A DNA stretch of 64,000 nucleotides from Euglena gracilis (taxonomy: Eukaryota; Euglenida; Euglenophyceae; Euglenales). A program made the position numbers and the translations under genes. The first letter of the stretch is position 1; each line of letters begins with the position of its first letter. This document shows positions 22,601 through 36,000 of the stretch, piece after piece. Where the stretch lies: assembly GCA_039621445.1 (NCBI GenBank), contig CP154956.1:6570170-6634169 (forward strand), written 5' to 3'. Below the pieces are notes generated by a model. It was not told where the DNA came from. It searched no databases and saw nothing but the letters and a program-made list of their open reading frames with translations.

Positions 22601-25600
22601 CAGGCAACCCTCCCCAGGGTTGCTGTGGGTGTGCCAAATCGTCGTTGTCGGAATTCCCATGTGGCCCAGAGTTTGGCTGATCCCCACTCCTGCACAGAAT
22701 GAACCAACGCCCGCTGGTCAACAAGACGAAGACCACCATCACCACCACCTCAAAGGCCACCAGTGTTAGTTTTCCTCGCGATGACCCCGTCCAAGGGTTC
22801 TTGCGATCGGCAGTTTGTGGAGAAAGGCATCTCTGGACTCAACCCCGTCATCCCTCCTCCCCGGCATTTTGCATTCCATCCATGGTCTTTGGGGGGGTCG
22901 CCCGTTTCGCGAGTAAAGGCAAATGAATATAAATTAACAAATCAATGGTAGAGGAAGTAATAATAAGAAATTACCATTGCAATGTGTGTGTCGTTATCAT
23001 ACAATCACTTAGTCACTGGCTGACACCCCCCCCCCCCGGGGGGGGTGGCTGGTTTTTTTCAGAGTGACTGACTGGTTTTTGGCCCGGACCCCCCCCCCCC
23101 TGGGGGCTGGGGGGGGGCTGGGGGGGGGTCGGAAAACCCCCCGTGACCCGCCGCCGAGGCACTGTAAAAATTTTTTGGCTTTTTTTTATGTTTTTAGTCA
23201 AATTTCCTTTGGATTCCAGAGTGGCCCACCCCCCCCCCCGGGGGGGCAGTGACTGGCTGGTTTCCCGAAAAAGTGATTGACTGGTTTTTCGAAGAGTGGA
23301 GTGATCCCCCCTCCCCCCCTCTGGGGGTCGGTGAAAAATTGATGGTCGTTATCCTTCGGGGTGATGGTGTGTGTATCATCAATAAAGTAGTGTACCATTG
23401 CGGCATTGCGTGTCATTGTGTACAATTCAGGCTTCTTTTTAAGTCAGAAGACCCCGAGGGGGTGGGTGGGTGGGTCCGGGCCGGACCCCCCCCGCCGGGG
23501 GTCCTGTGCCGGAGGCGCCGGGAATACCTTTTCGGCGCGAAGCGCCGAAAATTTTTGAAAATTGCCTTTAACGGGCCCGATTTTGGGGGTCCCCGCCCCC
23601 CCCCCGGGGGGGGGTCCCGCGCAACCCTGGGTGGGTGGGGGGGACCCAGGATTCGATATAAGGAGGGCGTACATGGTTTAGGTGGGGGTGTCTCCCCACC
23701 CCCCCTCCTGGCCCGCAGGGGGGGGGTCCGGGTCGGGAGGGGGGGGTCCGACCCCCCCTCAAGGCTTCCCATCCATCCCTGGTGGGTCCAGACCCCCCTC
23801 CCCCCTCCCCTCAGGTCCTAAACAACCTCTTCTCCTCATGTTTTCCTGTAATGCATGCTCACCTGTGTTATTGAACGTTCGACCATTTAAAATTTTGAGT
23901 GATGCCCCCCCAACCACAGCAGCAGGATGAGATTCCTTTTAGCCCTGCCCAGAAAAACAAGGACCTTCCAAAAATAGAACCCCTTGAAGATTAAGCCCAA
24001 TACAACCCAGATTTTATATTTTATTTTGTTATCTGGGGGATTACAGACTGAGCCATGGCCACGGTTAGTGGCTTGGTGGGGAGGGTGATTGTGTTTATTT
24101 TTTGAAGGTGGCAAACAACATTATCGAGGTATCCCCAAAAACAAGAAACAACTTTTTTCTTTTCCCTGCGAGACGCTCCAAATTCAACGCTCACATCACC
24201 CCATGCTTTGAGTCTTTTTGCCGGAACCCTGCCCCCATTTACCTCCAGCTGAGAAGCCTGCTGGGTTCGGAGTGGACACCCTATTTCCAGTGGCGTGTCC
24301 AGGCCACTGCATTTCATTTTCCCATGTCAAGCTTCAGTCAGGAAAATTGCCGTTGGTTATCATGTGAACACAAAAAACATGGATAAGCACGGAGTTTTTG
24401 GATGTTAAAGAATGTATTCTTGGCATCCCCTTGGGTGCCGGGGGGGAAAACTTGTACCGGAAAAAAATGTTGTGGGAAAAATTCTGGTCGAAAATTTGTC
24501 CAGGATTTTTCCCGGCAGATTTAAGGAAAGTCCAATTTCCTCCAGTGAATGACCCCCCAAAAAAACCTTCGGCGCTGCGCGCCGATTTGCAGCAGGAATA
24601 TTTCTTCCTCTCAGGAATCGGTGTTGTTCCCAACCGCCCCAAACCCCTTTGAAGCCCACAGCGTGCACTCCGCCCCAAAGAGACCCTGTGCATAAGTTGT
24701 GTGCCAGAAACCGCTTCGTGTCTGTCAACAGGGCAGTCTTATTACCCCAGCGGAATGAACGCTTTCTGTTTGGTTTCACCACGTGCAGCCATGCTTTCTC
24801 ATTCATTCATTGTTGGTCGGCACAAAACCTGGGCGGTTTTTTTCCCAGCTGTCTAATATTTTTTCCCACCTGGTTTAAGCGAGCGTTCAGGATTTTTCCC
24901 AGCATTTTAAGGAGTCGTCCAATGGTTTTCCCGGCAGAATTTTTCCCGTCGGCAATTGTTCCCGGTCAGATTTTTTCCCCCCCGGTATGAGGATTGATTG
25001 ACCCCCACCCACCTGGGCAAATTCTTTCACCGCCAAAGCCGCAGGAGGAAAATTTGACCTAACAACAGCACCGGAAATAGTGGAAGGGTTCGGGTCACCA
25101 CCCACCACCCAACCAGCAGGGTTTTCACATCGCACATAGGGGATTCATGATTGAAAAAAATTTTTATCGGCCGATCAAAGTGAACCCGGTGGTGTTTTTT
25201 GTGCTAAAAATTGCCCAGAAAGCCCCATTTCACAAAAAGGTCAGCCCATCTGAACCCTTGGTAAACAAGTGTTTTGCAGGAAGACAGGGTTTTCGGCAAA
25301 AGAAGCATGGCATCATTTTGGTTTATTCATTGAATGAAAGTGGGGCTGGTGTCCGAAACGAAGCTTCAAGTCAGGTGGATAAACAGTTGTCTGGTGTGGA
25401 GTTTGTGATGGGCTTTTCTTGCCTCGTCTTCATCATGGCTTTCCGCGGACAGATCCCTTCATCAAGGTTTCATTGCCCTCAGAAACTGTCAGGTTGGGGA
25501 CATGCGCAGCCTGTCTCCCATTTAAAAAAAAAAAGATGTGTATTATTTTTTTCACTCAACAGCTCAATATCCCCTCCCCAAATTGTCATGCCCAAGAACC

Positions 25601-28600
25601 TGTCAGGGTCCCTGGTGCTTTCCAACTTGTCAATCTGGGAAGTAATCAGTGGCCGAGTAGGCCAAGTAGGGTTTTTTTTAGTCGTGGACCCGGGGGGGGG
25701 GTCCGGCCGAGCCCCCCCCCCCCTCAGGGGGTCCACCCAGAGGGGGGTGGGACATACTTTTCGGCGCCAAAGATTTTCGAAAAGCTTTTTTTTTAGCACT
25801 GCGCGATTTTTCGGCCATTTTTTTGTGGGTTCCCCGGGACCCCCGTCCCCCCCCCAAGAGGGGTGGGTGGGGGGACCCCCCCTTCCCCCCAGTCTCAAAA
25901 AAAAAGACTTTTGACCCCAGGTGGGGGCAGACCTATGTTAGTGTGTATCGGCGAAAAAAATGTGTCGGTGTGTATTGGCAAAAAAAAATTGTGTATCGGT
26001 CTTAGCGGACGAATTCGCACTCAAGCTTTTTTATTTTTATTTGCGCATTTGCGCAAATTTCCGAATTTTTTTCATTCTTCTTTGATTCGGCTGTATGGCC
26101 CCGGGGGGTTTGAAAACACGTTGACAAGAGAGTGCAAAAAATGAGCGAAATTCTGATTTTGGCGGTATGACCCCCGGGACTTTGGCGAAAAATGGTGTTT
26201 TTGGGGGGTCTGAAAATGGACTTTGTACGTCGATACCCCCGGGACCTTGCCGGCCAAAAGGGAAAAAATGACAAAAAAGCGGCAAAGGAACGGGACCTTT
26301 GCTGCCCTTGTTCCTTCTTTCGGCTGTGTCCCCGGGTGTGCCCGAGCTGCCGGTGGTGTGCGTCCTGGGTGTTTGCCAGACTACTTTGCTTGCGACGCCG
26401 TGGTGTGGTGTGTTTGGTGCGTCTGTTGAAGCGCGGGGGTGTGAGGGTGTGGTGTGACCGAGCGGGAAGGAGGGACGCAGTGAGAGGAAGGCAAGTGTGG
26501 GGTGTTTGACAAGGGAAGCGCAGGGGGGAAGAAATAGGGTCCGCAGGGAATGAAGGGGACGGGTGTCTCTCACCCGGCTTATACCCGGGATCCGCACAAC
26601 CAGTTGTGTGGCAAAGAACCCAGCGGAAGAAGCCCAACACTGGAAGGACAAAATTGTGTTTATTTTCGCAAATGCGCGCACCAACATGTTTATGTTTATT
26701 TGCACAATTACGCAAATAAACATAAACATGTCTTTCAAGTTTTGGGCTTTAGTACCCATGAACTGACGCCGTCGAAAAAAGGCGTGACAAAGGAGCCGTG
26801 AGTGCGCAGACCAACGGGCCGTCCAGTTGGTGGGTTTGTCACACTGTTTGTTGACGCGCAAGCTTATGGGCGCAAATGCGCGCACAAACACAAATTATAT
26901 TTTATGCGCGCATTTGCGCAAATGCGCAAACAAACATGTTCTCTGTTTATTTGCGCAAATGCGCAAATAAACACAAAGAAGAACGGTGTGACGGAAACAC
27001 AACCGTCAAACACCAACAGCAGATGTGGTGCATTTGCGCATTTGCACACATCACGTTGTTTGTGGGTGCAAATGCGCAAATAAACCGCATGAAGAAACTG
27101 CATAATTTACATCTGGTTTATTTGCGCATTTGCGAACACAGACAACATGATGCGCACAAATGCGCTAATAAACAACCAATGGAGGAGTAAAAAGCGACTT
27201 CATTTGGCCCTCCAACAGCCACCCTTAGTGGCTTCTGAATGGGCTCAACCAAAATGACCACATGACCGTCTCCTCCGGCATATGGTGTTATGGTGCCGTT
27301 TCTGAACCATTGACAGGTCCCACAAAAGATGGGGACAGCGGATCTCCTGAAGGTGGGTGCACAGCTACCCAGTAACAGTGCATGTCCACCGGCACCGATT
27401 TTAGGATCCCAAGGGCCCTGCCACTGGCCTGCGGCCTCGGCTCCGCTGCTGCAGCCACATGAGCTGCTGATGCTTCAGCACTCACCAGATCGGCATCCAT
27501 CTCCCTGGTGCAACAACACCCAGCTTTGGCGGCCACGTTATACCCCGCCACCGGGGCGTGAGATTGGGGTATGACGTGGTGCCAGTGCATGGCAACCAGC
27601 ACCCGGAGAAAGGTAGCCCTCAAACACCCGTTACTTTGGGTTCAAGGAAGCGGTGAACCTTTACCACTGGATTGGGTGCATCAAAGCGGTGGGACTCACT
27701 CCCCCCGAATTATGCACAAAATCTGGTGTGTTTTACGTATTTCAAGGGGAAAATGATGGAGAAGAACCAGAAAACGGACTCCGGCCGGACACATCCCGGG
27801 TATTTTCAGGTGCCAGATTTTGATTTCTTGCAACGCAGTCCTGTTGCAGAAAAGGTGTTGAACAGTCACAGGTCGTTTGCGCGTCATCAATTCATTACGT
27901 TTAACTGCCAAACAGATGACGCCAAAGGAACAGGCCGTTCGAGCCGGGGAACAGCAGTGCAAATGTACACACATAAGACAGGCAAATTTTGGCTTGTCAG
28001 ATGCCGTGTCCCAGTGAACATTACACACTGCCCCTGACCACAAATTTCATCGCCACGTAATCGTGGTGCAAATCAATGGTTGGCGTAAGGAATTGCGTTC
28101 GCCAGCTGTCACGGAGGAGGAGATAGTATCGCACATTTGCGCAAGTAGCACACAATTTTGTTTGTGTGCGTTACGACTCGCTCAAACACATCATTTTGAA
28201 GCGGTTTATTAAATGTTTATTTGCGCATTTGCGCAAATGCGTGCACAAATGTAATTGTATTTATTTGCACAACTGCGCGCACCAGCACGCCCATCACGTT
28301 TTTAAACCTCGTAAGGTCATGGTCCTCATTGGTGTCATTTAACATGGAATTTTATGTTTATGTTTGTTTGTGCATTTGCGCAAATAACATAATTTTGTTG
28401 GTGCGCGCATTTGCGCAAATGCGCACACCAAAAATTTGGTTCTGGATTTATTTGCGCCCACAAATATGTATTTTGAACATCAGCATTTAACGTTTTATTT
28501 GCGCAAATGTGCCCACAAACACAATTGTTTTCATTTGCGCAAATGCGCCCATAAACACAAATCAGTTGCGTGACAGCTGGCTGAGTAGTCTGTAGTGTGT

Positions 28601-31600
28601 GATCTAATGAGGCTCCGTGTGTTCTTACCGGCGGTGGTAGTATCCCAGCCAGTTCAGCCAGCACTTCAGCACCATGTCATAACAAGGGGTGTGTGCCTCT
28701 CTCCTGTTTGACATTCAACAACACCAATCTCACCCTCCGCCCTCTCTGCGTCACACGGTAAGTAATTTGCGTACCAAACTACCTGGTGTTACTCCCCTCA
28801 ACAATGGGGTGTCACAGCTCGTAACCTGTTCTCCCTTGTGTCAGGGTACAGGGTCCAGGAATTTCGTAGAATTTGCGCAAATGCGCAAATTCTAAAGGAA
28901 AAACCCTTCAGTGCGAATTCGGCCGCCCAAGTTGGTGTGTATCGCCAAAAAAAATTGTGTGTATCGGCAAATTTTTTTTACGAAAAGTTGTATTCTTGTC
29001 TTCTCGCAAGAACTCCCTTTCTGGGCCGTTTTGCAACGGCTTTTTGAAATGAAGGATTTTACACCAAAGAGATTTTCCCATTTCTCAGCATTGACAATAT
29101 GGTTCGGATGGGAATCCCCCCTGGCGTGAGGCGGTTGGTGGAAAACGTCAAGAAGGAACTACAAGCAGCACATCTTGACAGATTCTTCAGAAGCTTTACA
29201 GGGTGAGCCGGGCATAGTTCTGTGGCAATGGTGTCAAAACATCAACCCGTTTTCCCCCTCATTTTTGTAAAAATTTTGTGTGTCGGTGTGTATTGGCAAA
29301 AAAAAATTGTGTATCGGTGTGTATCATTTCAAATTTTTTTTGTGTATCGGCAAGAAAAATTTTGTGTATCGGTGTGTATCGTTGATACACATTAAACAGA
29401 GGTCTGGGTGGGGGACCCTAAAATGGCCTAAAATGAGAAAAATTCTGTTGCAACAATTTTTTTTTGTGAACAGCTGCAGCCGTTGACGTGATGAATCCTG
29501 GCACAACCCCGGCGCTGGGGAGCAAAAAATGGCCGATTTTCAAAGGATTGTGCCTGGGCACAGGCCGAAATCCGACCCCCCCCCCCCGGGGGGGGCAGTG
29601 CCTGCCTGGGCAGGCACTCACAGGCCTCCGGACCCCCCTCCCCCCCGGGGTTCGTAAAAAACAGCCTGGTCTGGACCACCCTCTGTGTGTGGTGTCCTGT
29701 GTTTCGGACCGGAGGATTGGGCTGGAGGGAGGGGGGATCCCTCCCCCCTTTCTGAGGATGGTTCTGGACCCAGGATCACCGCCCTCCACCCCCGCGCCAA
29801 GATCCTCGGCTATTTCGGCCCCCTGCTGGTCGTCATCATCACCACCGCGCTGACCTACAGCTACCGCTGGGACTTGGCCCCGATGAACAACCAGGGTGGG
29901 GTCCTCGGTGAACCCTGCCTAAATCGATTCCACACATGCCCACCCGTTGTGTTTCAAAATTATTGATTAAAAATGAACCTCCCTCGTGTGCTGGCCGAAA
30001 TGACAAATAGCCAAGAGACTGGTAGCTGCGTATCATTTTTCATTCATCATCCAATTCATTGGATCACAGTGCGGTGAAGCGGATCTCTTTCTCACCCTGT
30101 AACTCCCGGATAACCTGACTCTCGGCTGTCCACAACCCCACTCCTCCCCTCAGGAACCCCCAAAAAATTATTCCCCAGCGTTTTTTTTTCCAAGTACGTT
30201 TTAGCCAGGCCTTTGTTTAAGGGTTCGCAGTGCCCCCTCCGGGGGGGGGGGATGGACCGCAGCTAGTCCAAATCTGCCAGTGAAAATTCTAGTGGACCCT
30301 CTGGGGGGGGGGGCTCCGCTGGCGGGGTTGCTACCGGGGGGGGGGAATTGGATGCCGAAAAAATTGATTGGGAAAAAATTGGCGTACAGAAATCCTGCCA
30401 AATTTTTCCGGGCCTTTTTTGAAAATCCTGCCTCAAAATTTTGAAAATCACCTTTTTCCAGTCATCTTGCACACAAAACCTGCCAATTTTTTCCGGGCCG
30501 TTTTCAGGTTTGGCACCAATTTTTTCGGCTTCCAGTTTTGTCGGGTCTAATTTTATCTAGCTTCAATTTCCCCCCCCCCCGGTAGTGGAATTTTTTTCCC
30601 TGTGACTGGCCCGAAGCACGAACTTTTTTTGGGACCCCAAAAATGGCCAAAAATGCTCATTTTTGGCTATTTTTGGACAGTGAAAATCTCGTTTCCACCT
30701 CAGAGCACAGCGCAAAGTTTCCCAGTGGGAGAGGGACCCTCCGCCCCTTTGTATTTGTTAGGCCCATTTGAGCAAATAGAATATCAATGGTCCATCTCAG
30801 CCTCACTCGCAGCATGCTGGCTTCAAATGGTTTTTCTGGTGACGAGCAGTTTTTTTTTGCAGTTTTTTTTTGCAGTCTTTTGCAGTTTTTTTTTTGCAGT
30901 TCTGCCAGTTGACCTTATACCAGACTCTGACAGGTCCACCCTGCTGCCCTCCGCATCACTGGTGCCATCCCCTCCGGCATCCCGGGGCCCACCGTTGACT
31001 GGTTCTTCCCCATCGACAACCTCGGCTCCAAAATGATGCTCGCCGTCATCGTACTGCTGATCGACTTGCTCGAGTCCATCTCCATCGCCCGCTCCATGGT
31101 TAGGCCCAATTTGCGTTCTTTACGCATCAGCTTGTGCCGTGGTTCCTGACAAATTTCCCCTTACCACCCTCACAATTTCCTGGCATAGGAAGATGAATGA
31201 AATTTGATCTTTCCTGGTTGGTCGAAACCAGGGACCAACAATTTCACAGGAAGCGATTTTCAAACACAAAAAGGGAAAGGTGCTTCATGGGGGGGGTAGG
31301 TATTTGCCCTCCCTGTTCAGTGTTTTATCACCCACTTTTTCTGAGCATCACATTGTTTAATCACCCCCGCTCATTTTGTGTGCGTTCAAGCCCCCCCCCC
31401 CCAGGATATACCCCCCTCTGGTTATTATTATTATATTGGCCCCCTGGGCAGATTGGGCTCAACTTGACCCCCCAGAAAAGCATTCTAGGTTCAAAATGCA
31501 TCACAAGGAATGTTCTCCCCGCACAAATGTCCTCTTCGCCTGAGGAAATGGTTGGGAAACATCGAAAACATGCAGGGTGTCTCGAGGACTCATCCAGGTT

Positions 31601-33034
31601 TGTAACATGTGAGTCCAAGCATGGGGAAAGCGACACCCCTGGCGAGCCCAACTTGACCCGTATCATTGACCCGAGGGAGTGAGCAAGAGAAATTTCTCGG
31701 AAATTTCAAAATTTTGGAAGCTTCTGAAGCCTGAGTTGGTGAAATACTGTTGATTTTGCAGGGGGGGGGAAATGCGTTTCTCATTTTTTCACATTTTTGC
31801 GCATTTTTTGCGCATTTTTGTCAATTTTCAAAAATGCGCATCTTTGCGCATTTTTTTGCACATTCCCCCCCGTTTTTTGCATATTTTCCATTTTTTGCGC
31901 ATTTTTTTGCCCAATTTTGCACATTTTCAATTTTGCGCCTTTTTTGCCAAATTTTGCACATTTTGCCATTTTTGCACATTTTCCACCCAAATCACATGCT
32001 CACCGAATTTTGCCCACGTTCAACTGACCCATTTCTGTAACCAACGAACCCATTTTCGCATTTTTTTTTGCCAAAATACCTTCATTTCAGCTTTTTTGGT
32101 GATTTTGGTTTAATTTTTGGTTTAGTGTTGTATATTTGTCCATGTCCTTTTTCCCTTAGCAATGTCACAAACTCAGCGCATTTTTTGCGCATTTTTTTGC
32201 GCATTTTTTCCGAGGGCCGTCCAGCGCATTTCCCCCCCTTTATTTTGCATCCAAATGCCTGTCCACCTCCACAATATGTTAATTATTCTTTCCAAGTGCC
32301 GGATTGCCGCTTCTTACCCATATTTTGTCAAATTAAGCATTCCATTTTCCGTTTCTGAGACATGCCGACCACCCCCGGTCTTGCAGGTCAGGAGTGCGTA
32401 TGACCCCACCCCCTGGCCGAGCGGCAGATAATAATATTGCCGCACAGGACTGAAACGGGGGAATCCCGCAAACCAGTTCGGGGTGATGGGCCGGGGCCTT
32501 CCCCAGCTCATGGTCATTTTGGATAGCATCCAACTGGGGTCTGCTGCCGGTCACCTACCACCACCGCAGGTCCGATTGGAATTGCCAGTGCCAGGCTTTG
32601 GCCCCACCCCTCTGTTTTAATTTTGGCAAATTAAGCACCCAATCCTTAGTCTGACCGACCCCCCCCCCCCGGTTGGGGTTGCTGGTCAGGACTGTGGTTT
32701 TGAGACCCCCTCCCCCCGGGGGTCTGCATAATGAATATGACCCCACGCCAAAGGCGCCGGAATCCATGAGTCGGGTGATGGCCGGGGCCCCCCCCCCCCC
32801 AGCTATGTGACTACTGTCAAGTGACTGACTGGTTTTCTGAGTGAGTGACCCCCCCCCTCCCCCACCCCCACCCCCAGAAAAACCACCTGTGAACCCACCC
32901 CCAGGCGCCGGAAATTTTTTTCCCATGTTTGGTGAGGATTTCCTTGGATCCCACAGGGAGTGGCCGAGCCCCCCCCCCCAGGGGGGGAGTGAGACCCCTC
33001 CCAAAAAGTGTTTTTTTTTTTTCTGAAAGTGACC

Positions 33035-33074
<40 letters not shown>

Positions 33075-36000
33075 ACCCTCCCCACCCCCCCGACCCCCAC
33101 CAGGTGACCCCCCCCCCCACCCACACCCAAACCCCCCCCTTTTTTAAAAACCCCCGGCACCCCACCCACCAGGCTGCAACCCCTCGGAACCCCCTTTTGG
33201 TCGGGCCAAGGATTTCCCATTTTCCCACACAGGTCCGACGTCTCTTGAAACCTATTTCTAAATACAAGATTATTATATCTATATATATATATATATAATA
33301 TATATATATAATATATATATATATATATAGATATATTAGTATAGGACAGGTTTGGCATGCAGACAGTAGAGGATTCAGGGATTTTTTAGTCTTTGACCCC
33401 CCGGGGGGTAGACCAGGGTTAGATATAAGGAGGGCGTATATGGTTTATGTGGGGGGGTGTCCCCCCCACCCCCCCCTCCTGGCCCGCAGGGGGGTCCGGA
33501 CCACCCCCCCCCCACCTGTCCTTATATCGAACCCTGGGGGAGAGTGGGTGGGTCCCCCCCCCCCCCCCCGGGGGATGTACTTTTCGGTGCCAAAGAGTTT
33601 TGAAAAGGTCTATTTTTGGCATTTTCGCGATTTTTTTGCCATTTTCAGGGAGAAGTGAGTGGTCCCCCGGGCCCCCCCCCCCCCACCGGGCCCCCTGGTC
33701 TTGAAAAAGCCCCTCTGAGGATTCCCCGGCGAGCACACATTCCTCAGGGTGAAGGAGTAGGGGTCGGAAACCAATTCTGGAACAGGACGCGCGGAGACGA
33801 GGAGTGGTGTGGACTGACCGAGAGACATCGTCGAATTTGTTGTCATCATAACAAATCAAAACAGACACAAACACAAAACAAAGTGGATGTGATGATGACG
33901 TAAACAAGGCGGGCGGAAGACAAACTGGCATCCTTTGGGCGGACGCGAGGGAGGTTCCTGGGTGACTGTGCCCCCCCCACCCAGATTTTCATTTAGTGCG
34001 CGAAAAAAAATTTTCTGTGCCGCGTGCGCCGCGGCACCGGAAATTTTGCGACCGCGTATGCCGCGGAAGATTTCTTTCTGCGCTGCGTGCACAATGCATG
34101 TGCCGTGGGAATGTCATTGGTGCACCGCGGGTGCGTTGTTGATGCGCCGCGGCAGCGTTTCAAATGCGTTGCGGGTGTGCCGCGGCAAAAATTTAATTGT
34201 GCGCCGCGGAAAAAAGAATTTGCGTCGCGGCAAGCTTCGCCGCAGCACACAAAATTGAAGTCTGCCCCCGCCGCTCTCCAACACAAATTTTCAGATGTTT
34301 GTGCTTCAGTGGGGTAGGAATTTTTTTGCCTGCTTTCCCTTCTACCCAGACCTGGCAGCTCTCCACCAATTAATTGACCCCCAACCCCTGGCTGCGCTTC
34401 AACTGCTACACCACCACCGGGTCATTCTCCCGCAGCTCCCTGACCCATGCCCAAGGGGCCAAGTCCCAGCTGGCTGGCATGTGCAGGGCACCCCAAGCAT
34501 GACCATCCTGTCAATTTTTGACCCAGAGCCAATACAATTTCCCGGGACCTTGGTTGCGGCCCGCAGAAACCTCATGAAATTCACTCGTGCACCTTGCAAG
34601 TGGATTTTTTTCTATAAAAAAGATGCAACAATATGCACCACCCAAGGGCTGTTTAAAAACCGTTTGTTTTCCACCTGGGTAATGCGGGGCAATACTCTCA
34701 TTTTTTTGCACATGTTGAGGATCAAACCCATATTTCGTACTTGTGAGCCACATCTCACGTTGTATTATTTTTGGTTATGTTGAATCAATTTTTGCCAATT
34801 TGGGGTGTTTTGGGGCTGATTTGGGCCAATATGCGTAACCCCCTACAAATATAAGAAACCTGTTTCTTATATTTGGGTGTCGGCCGATCGGCCCAAAGGG
34901 TTTCTTACATTTGGGGGTTTGTTATATTTGGGTGTCGAAGGCAGGCCCCAAGGGTTTCTTATAAATGGAACTTTTTCTTCCTTCGGTTCCTTTCGTGTAA
35001 TTAATTACATGTGACCACAGCGTGTCGGATTTTCTTCATGTCTAATGGCTTCTCAGGCCCTGGAGTGTGTTTATGCTGAATCGGATCATTCCATCAGTCC
35101 AGAAGAAAGTGGTAGAGTGTTGTTTCTGAATCTGGGAGTGATGATGGTGAAAGGAATCTTCGCAAGGGATCAGGGGTTCCTTAAATATGGATTTGCGTCC
35201 AACAGCCTAGGGGTTTCTTATATTTGGGGGTTTCTTATATTTGGGTGTCGGCTGAAAATCGGCCAAAGGATTTCTTATAATTGGGGGTTTCTTATAGCGA
35301 GGGGTTTCTTACATTTGGGGGGGGGGTTGGTTTATGGAAGGGAGAATCACCATTTTGGTTATTTGGTGATTTTTTTTGCCATTTTGGGGGCCATTTCAGG
35401 CTACTTAAATTTATTCATTTCAAGCTATTTCAGCTGTTTGTTGGGCCATGAGTAACTGTGGAGGATGCAGTTGCTGAATGTATTGGCCTGGTCAACCGGA
35501 CACCATCGGTGATTTTAAAGGCGACGCAGGCGTTTCTGGATCCAAGGGCATGGTCCCGGGGGATGAGCTTTCCCCCCTATTAAACGAGGTCAAGAATGAA
35601 TCCTCAGGAGATTTCGGGATTGAAATATGCCGAAATCCAGTACCTCCTCCAGCGGGGGCGAGAAATTTACCAGGTAACGGCCTCCCCCTGGGGTTGTGCT
35701 GTCCAACTTGCCACACAACAGAGAACTGCCTGGGGGTTTCTGCTTTCCCAAGGTGTTGGGCGTCCAGGTTGGACACAGGTGCCCTGAGCTCAGTTACAGC
35801 CCTCTGCATGATGCTGGTGCTTTTGTGCTTGACAGGATTGTTCACATACCGCCTGGGCACATTCTGTCTCATGCCTCAAAGTGATCCCATAATGCACATC
35901 TCATAATGAGACCCAGTGGGTGGGGGGGACCCCCCACCTGGTCTTTAAAAGAAGCCTGGCCCGGACCCTCTCCCTGGGGGAGGGGAGGGGAGGGGAACTC

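Larger units (their letters stand above)
25447..29771 (+). other. Intron 8 (non-conventional, 4.3 kb)
   Basis: GGACAG...CTGGACCC. Holds a family-B block (about 25670-25915), a GTGTATCGG/A-run repeat (25935-26000, 28932-28985, 29275-29395) split by the 2.93-kb element, and a family-C palindrome block (29480-29690). Confidence 0.7.
31099..34395 (+). other. Introns 10 and 11 with exon 11 lost or scrambled
   Basis: Holds a CAG...CTG MITE (31759-32241), the exon-11 remnant (32540-32592), a family-A block (32640-33240), an AT microsatellite (33265-33345), a family-B MITE (33376-33717) and a GCCGCGG cluster (33990-34255). Ends CCTGGCTGC, where CTG is at -8. An in-frame TAA sits just before this end and no AG follows it before exon 12, so a conventional acceptor is excluded. 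Confidence 0.7.

Noticed and set aside
22200-22760. Further transporter exons in intron 7 ([10 protein letters not shown] and others)
   Set aside because: Weak resemblance only; exon 7 joins exon 8 in frame without them.
26002-26891. Long minus-strand open frames (237 and 284 codons), repeated at 48057-48946
   Set aside because: They overlap each other in two frames, partly spell out the TTTGCGCAAA motif array, and show no recognisable domain.
27672-28037. Plus-strand open frame of 121 codons in the 2.93-kb element
   Set aside because: Kept only as part of the element: most differences from copy 2 change residues (E/Q, R/W, F/L, R/T) and no family is recognised.
31750-32240. His/Phe-rich open frames (AHFFAHF type)
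   Set aside because: They are translations of TTTTTGCGCATTTTT repeats inside a MITE.
35830-35906. Extension [10 protein letters not shown] of exon 13
   Set aside because: It resembles a SulP helix end, but the phase and CAG/CTG borders place it in intron 13, and exon 14 supplies the segment.
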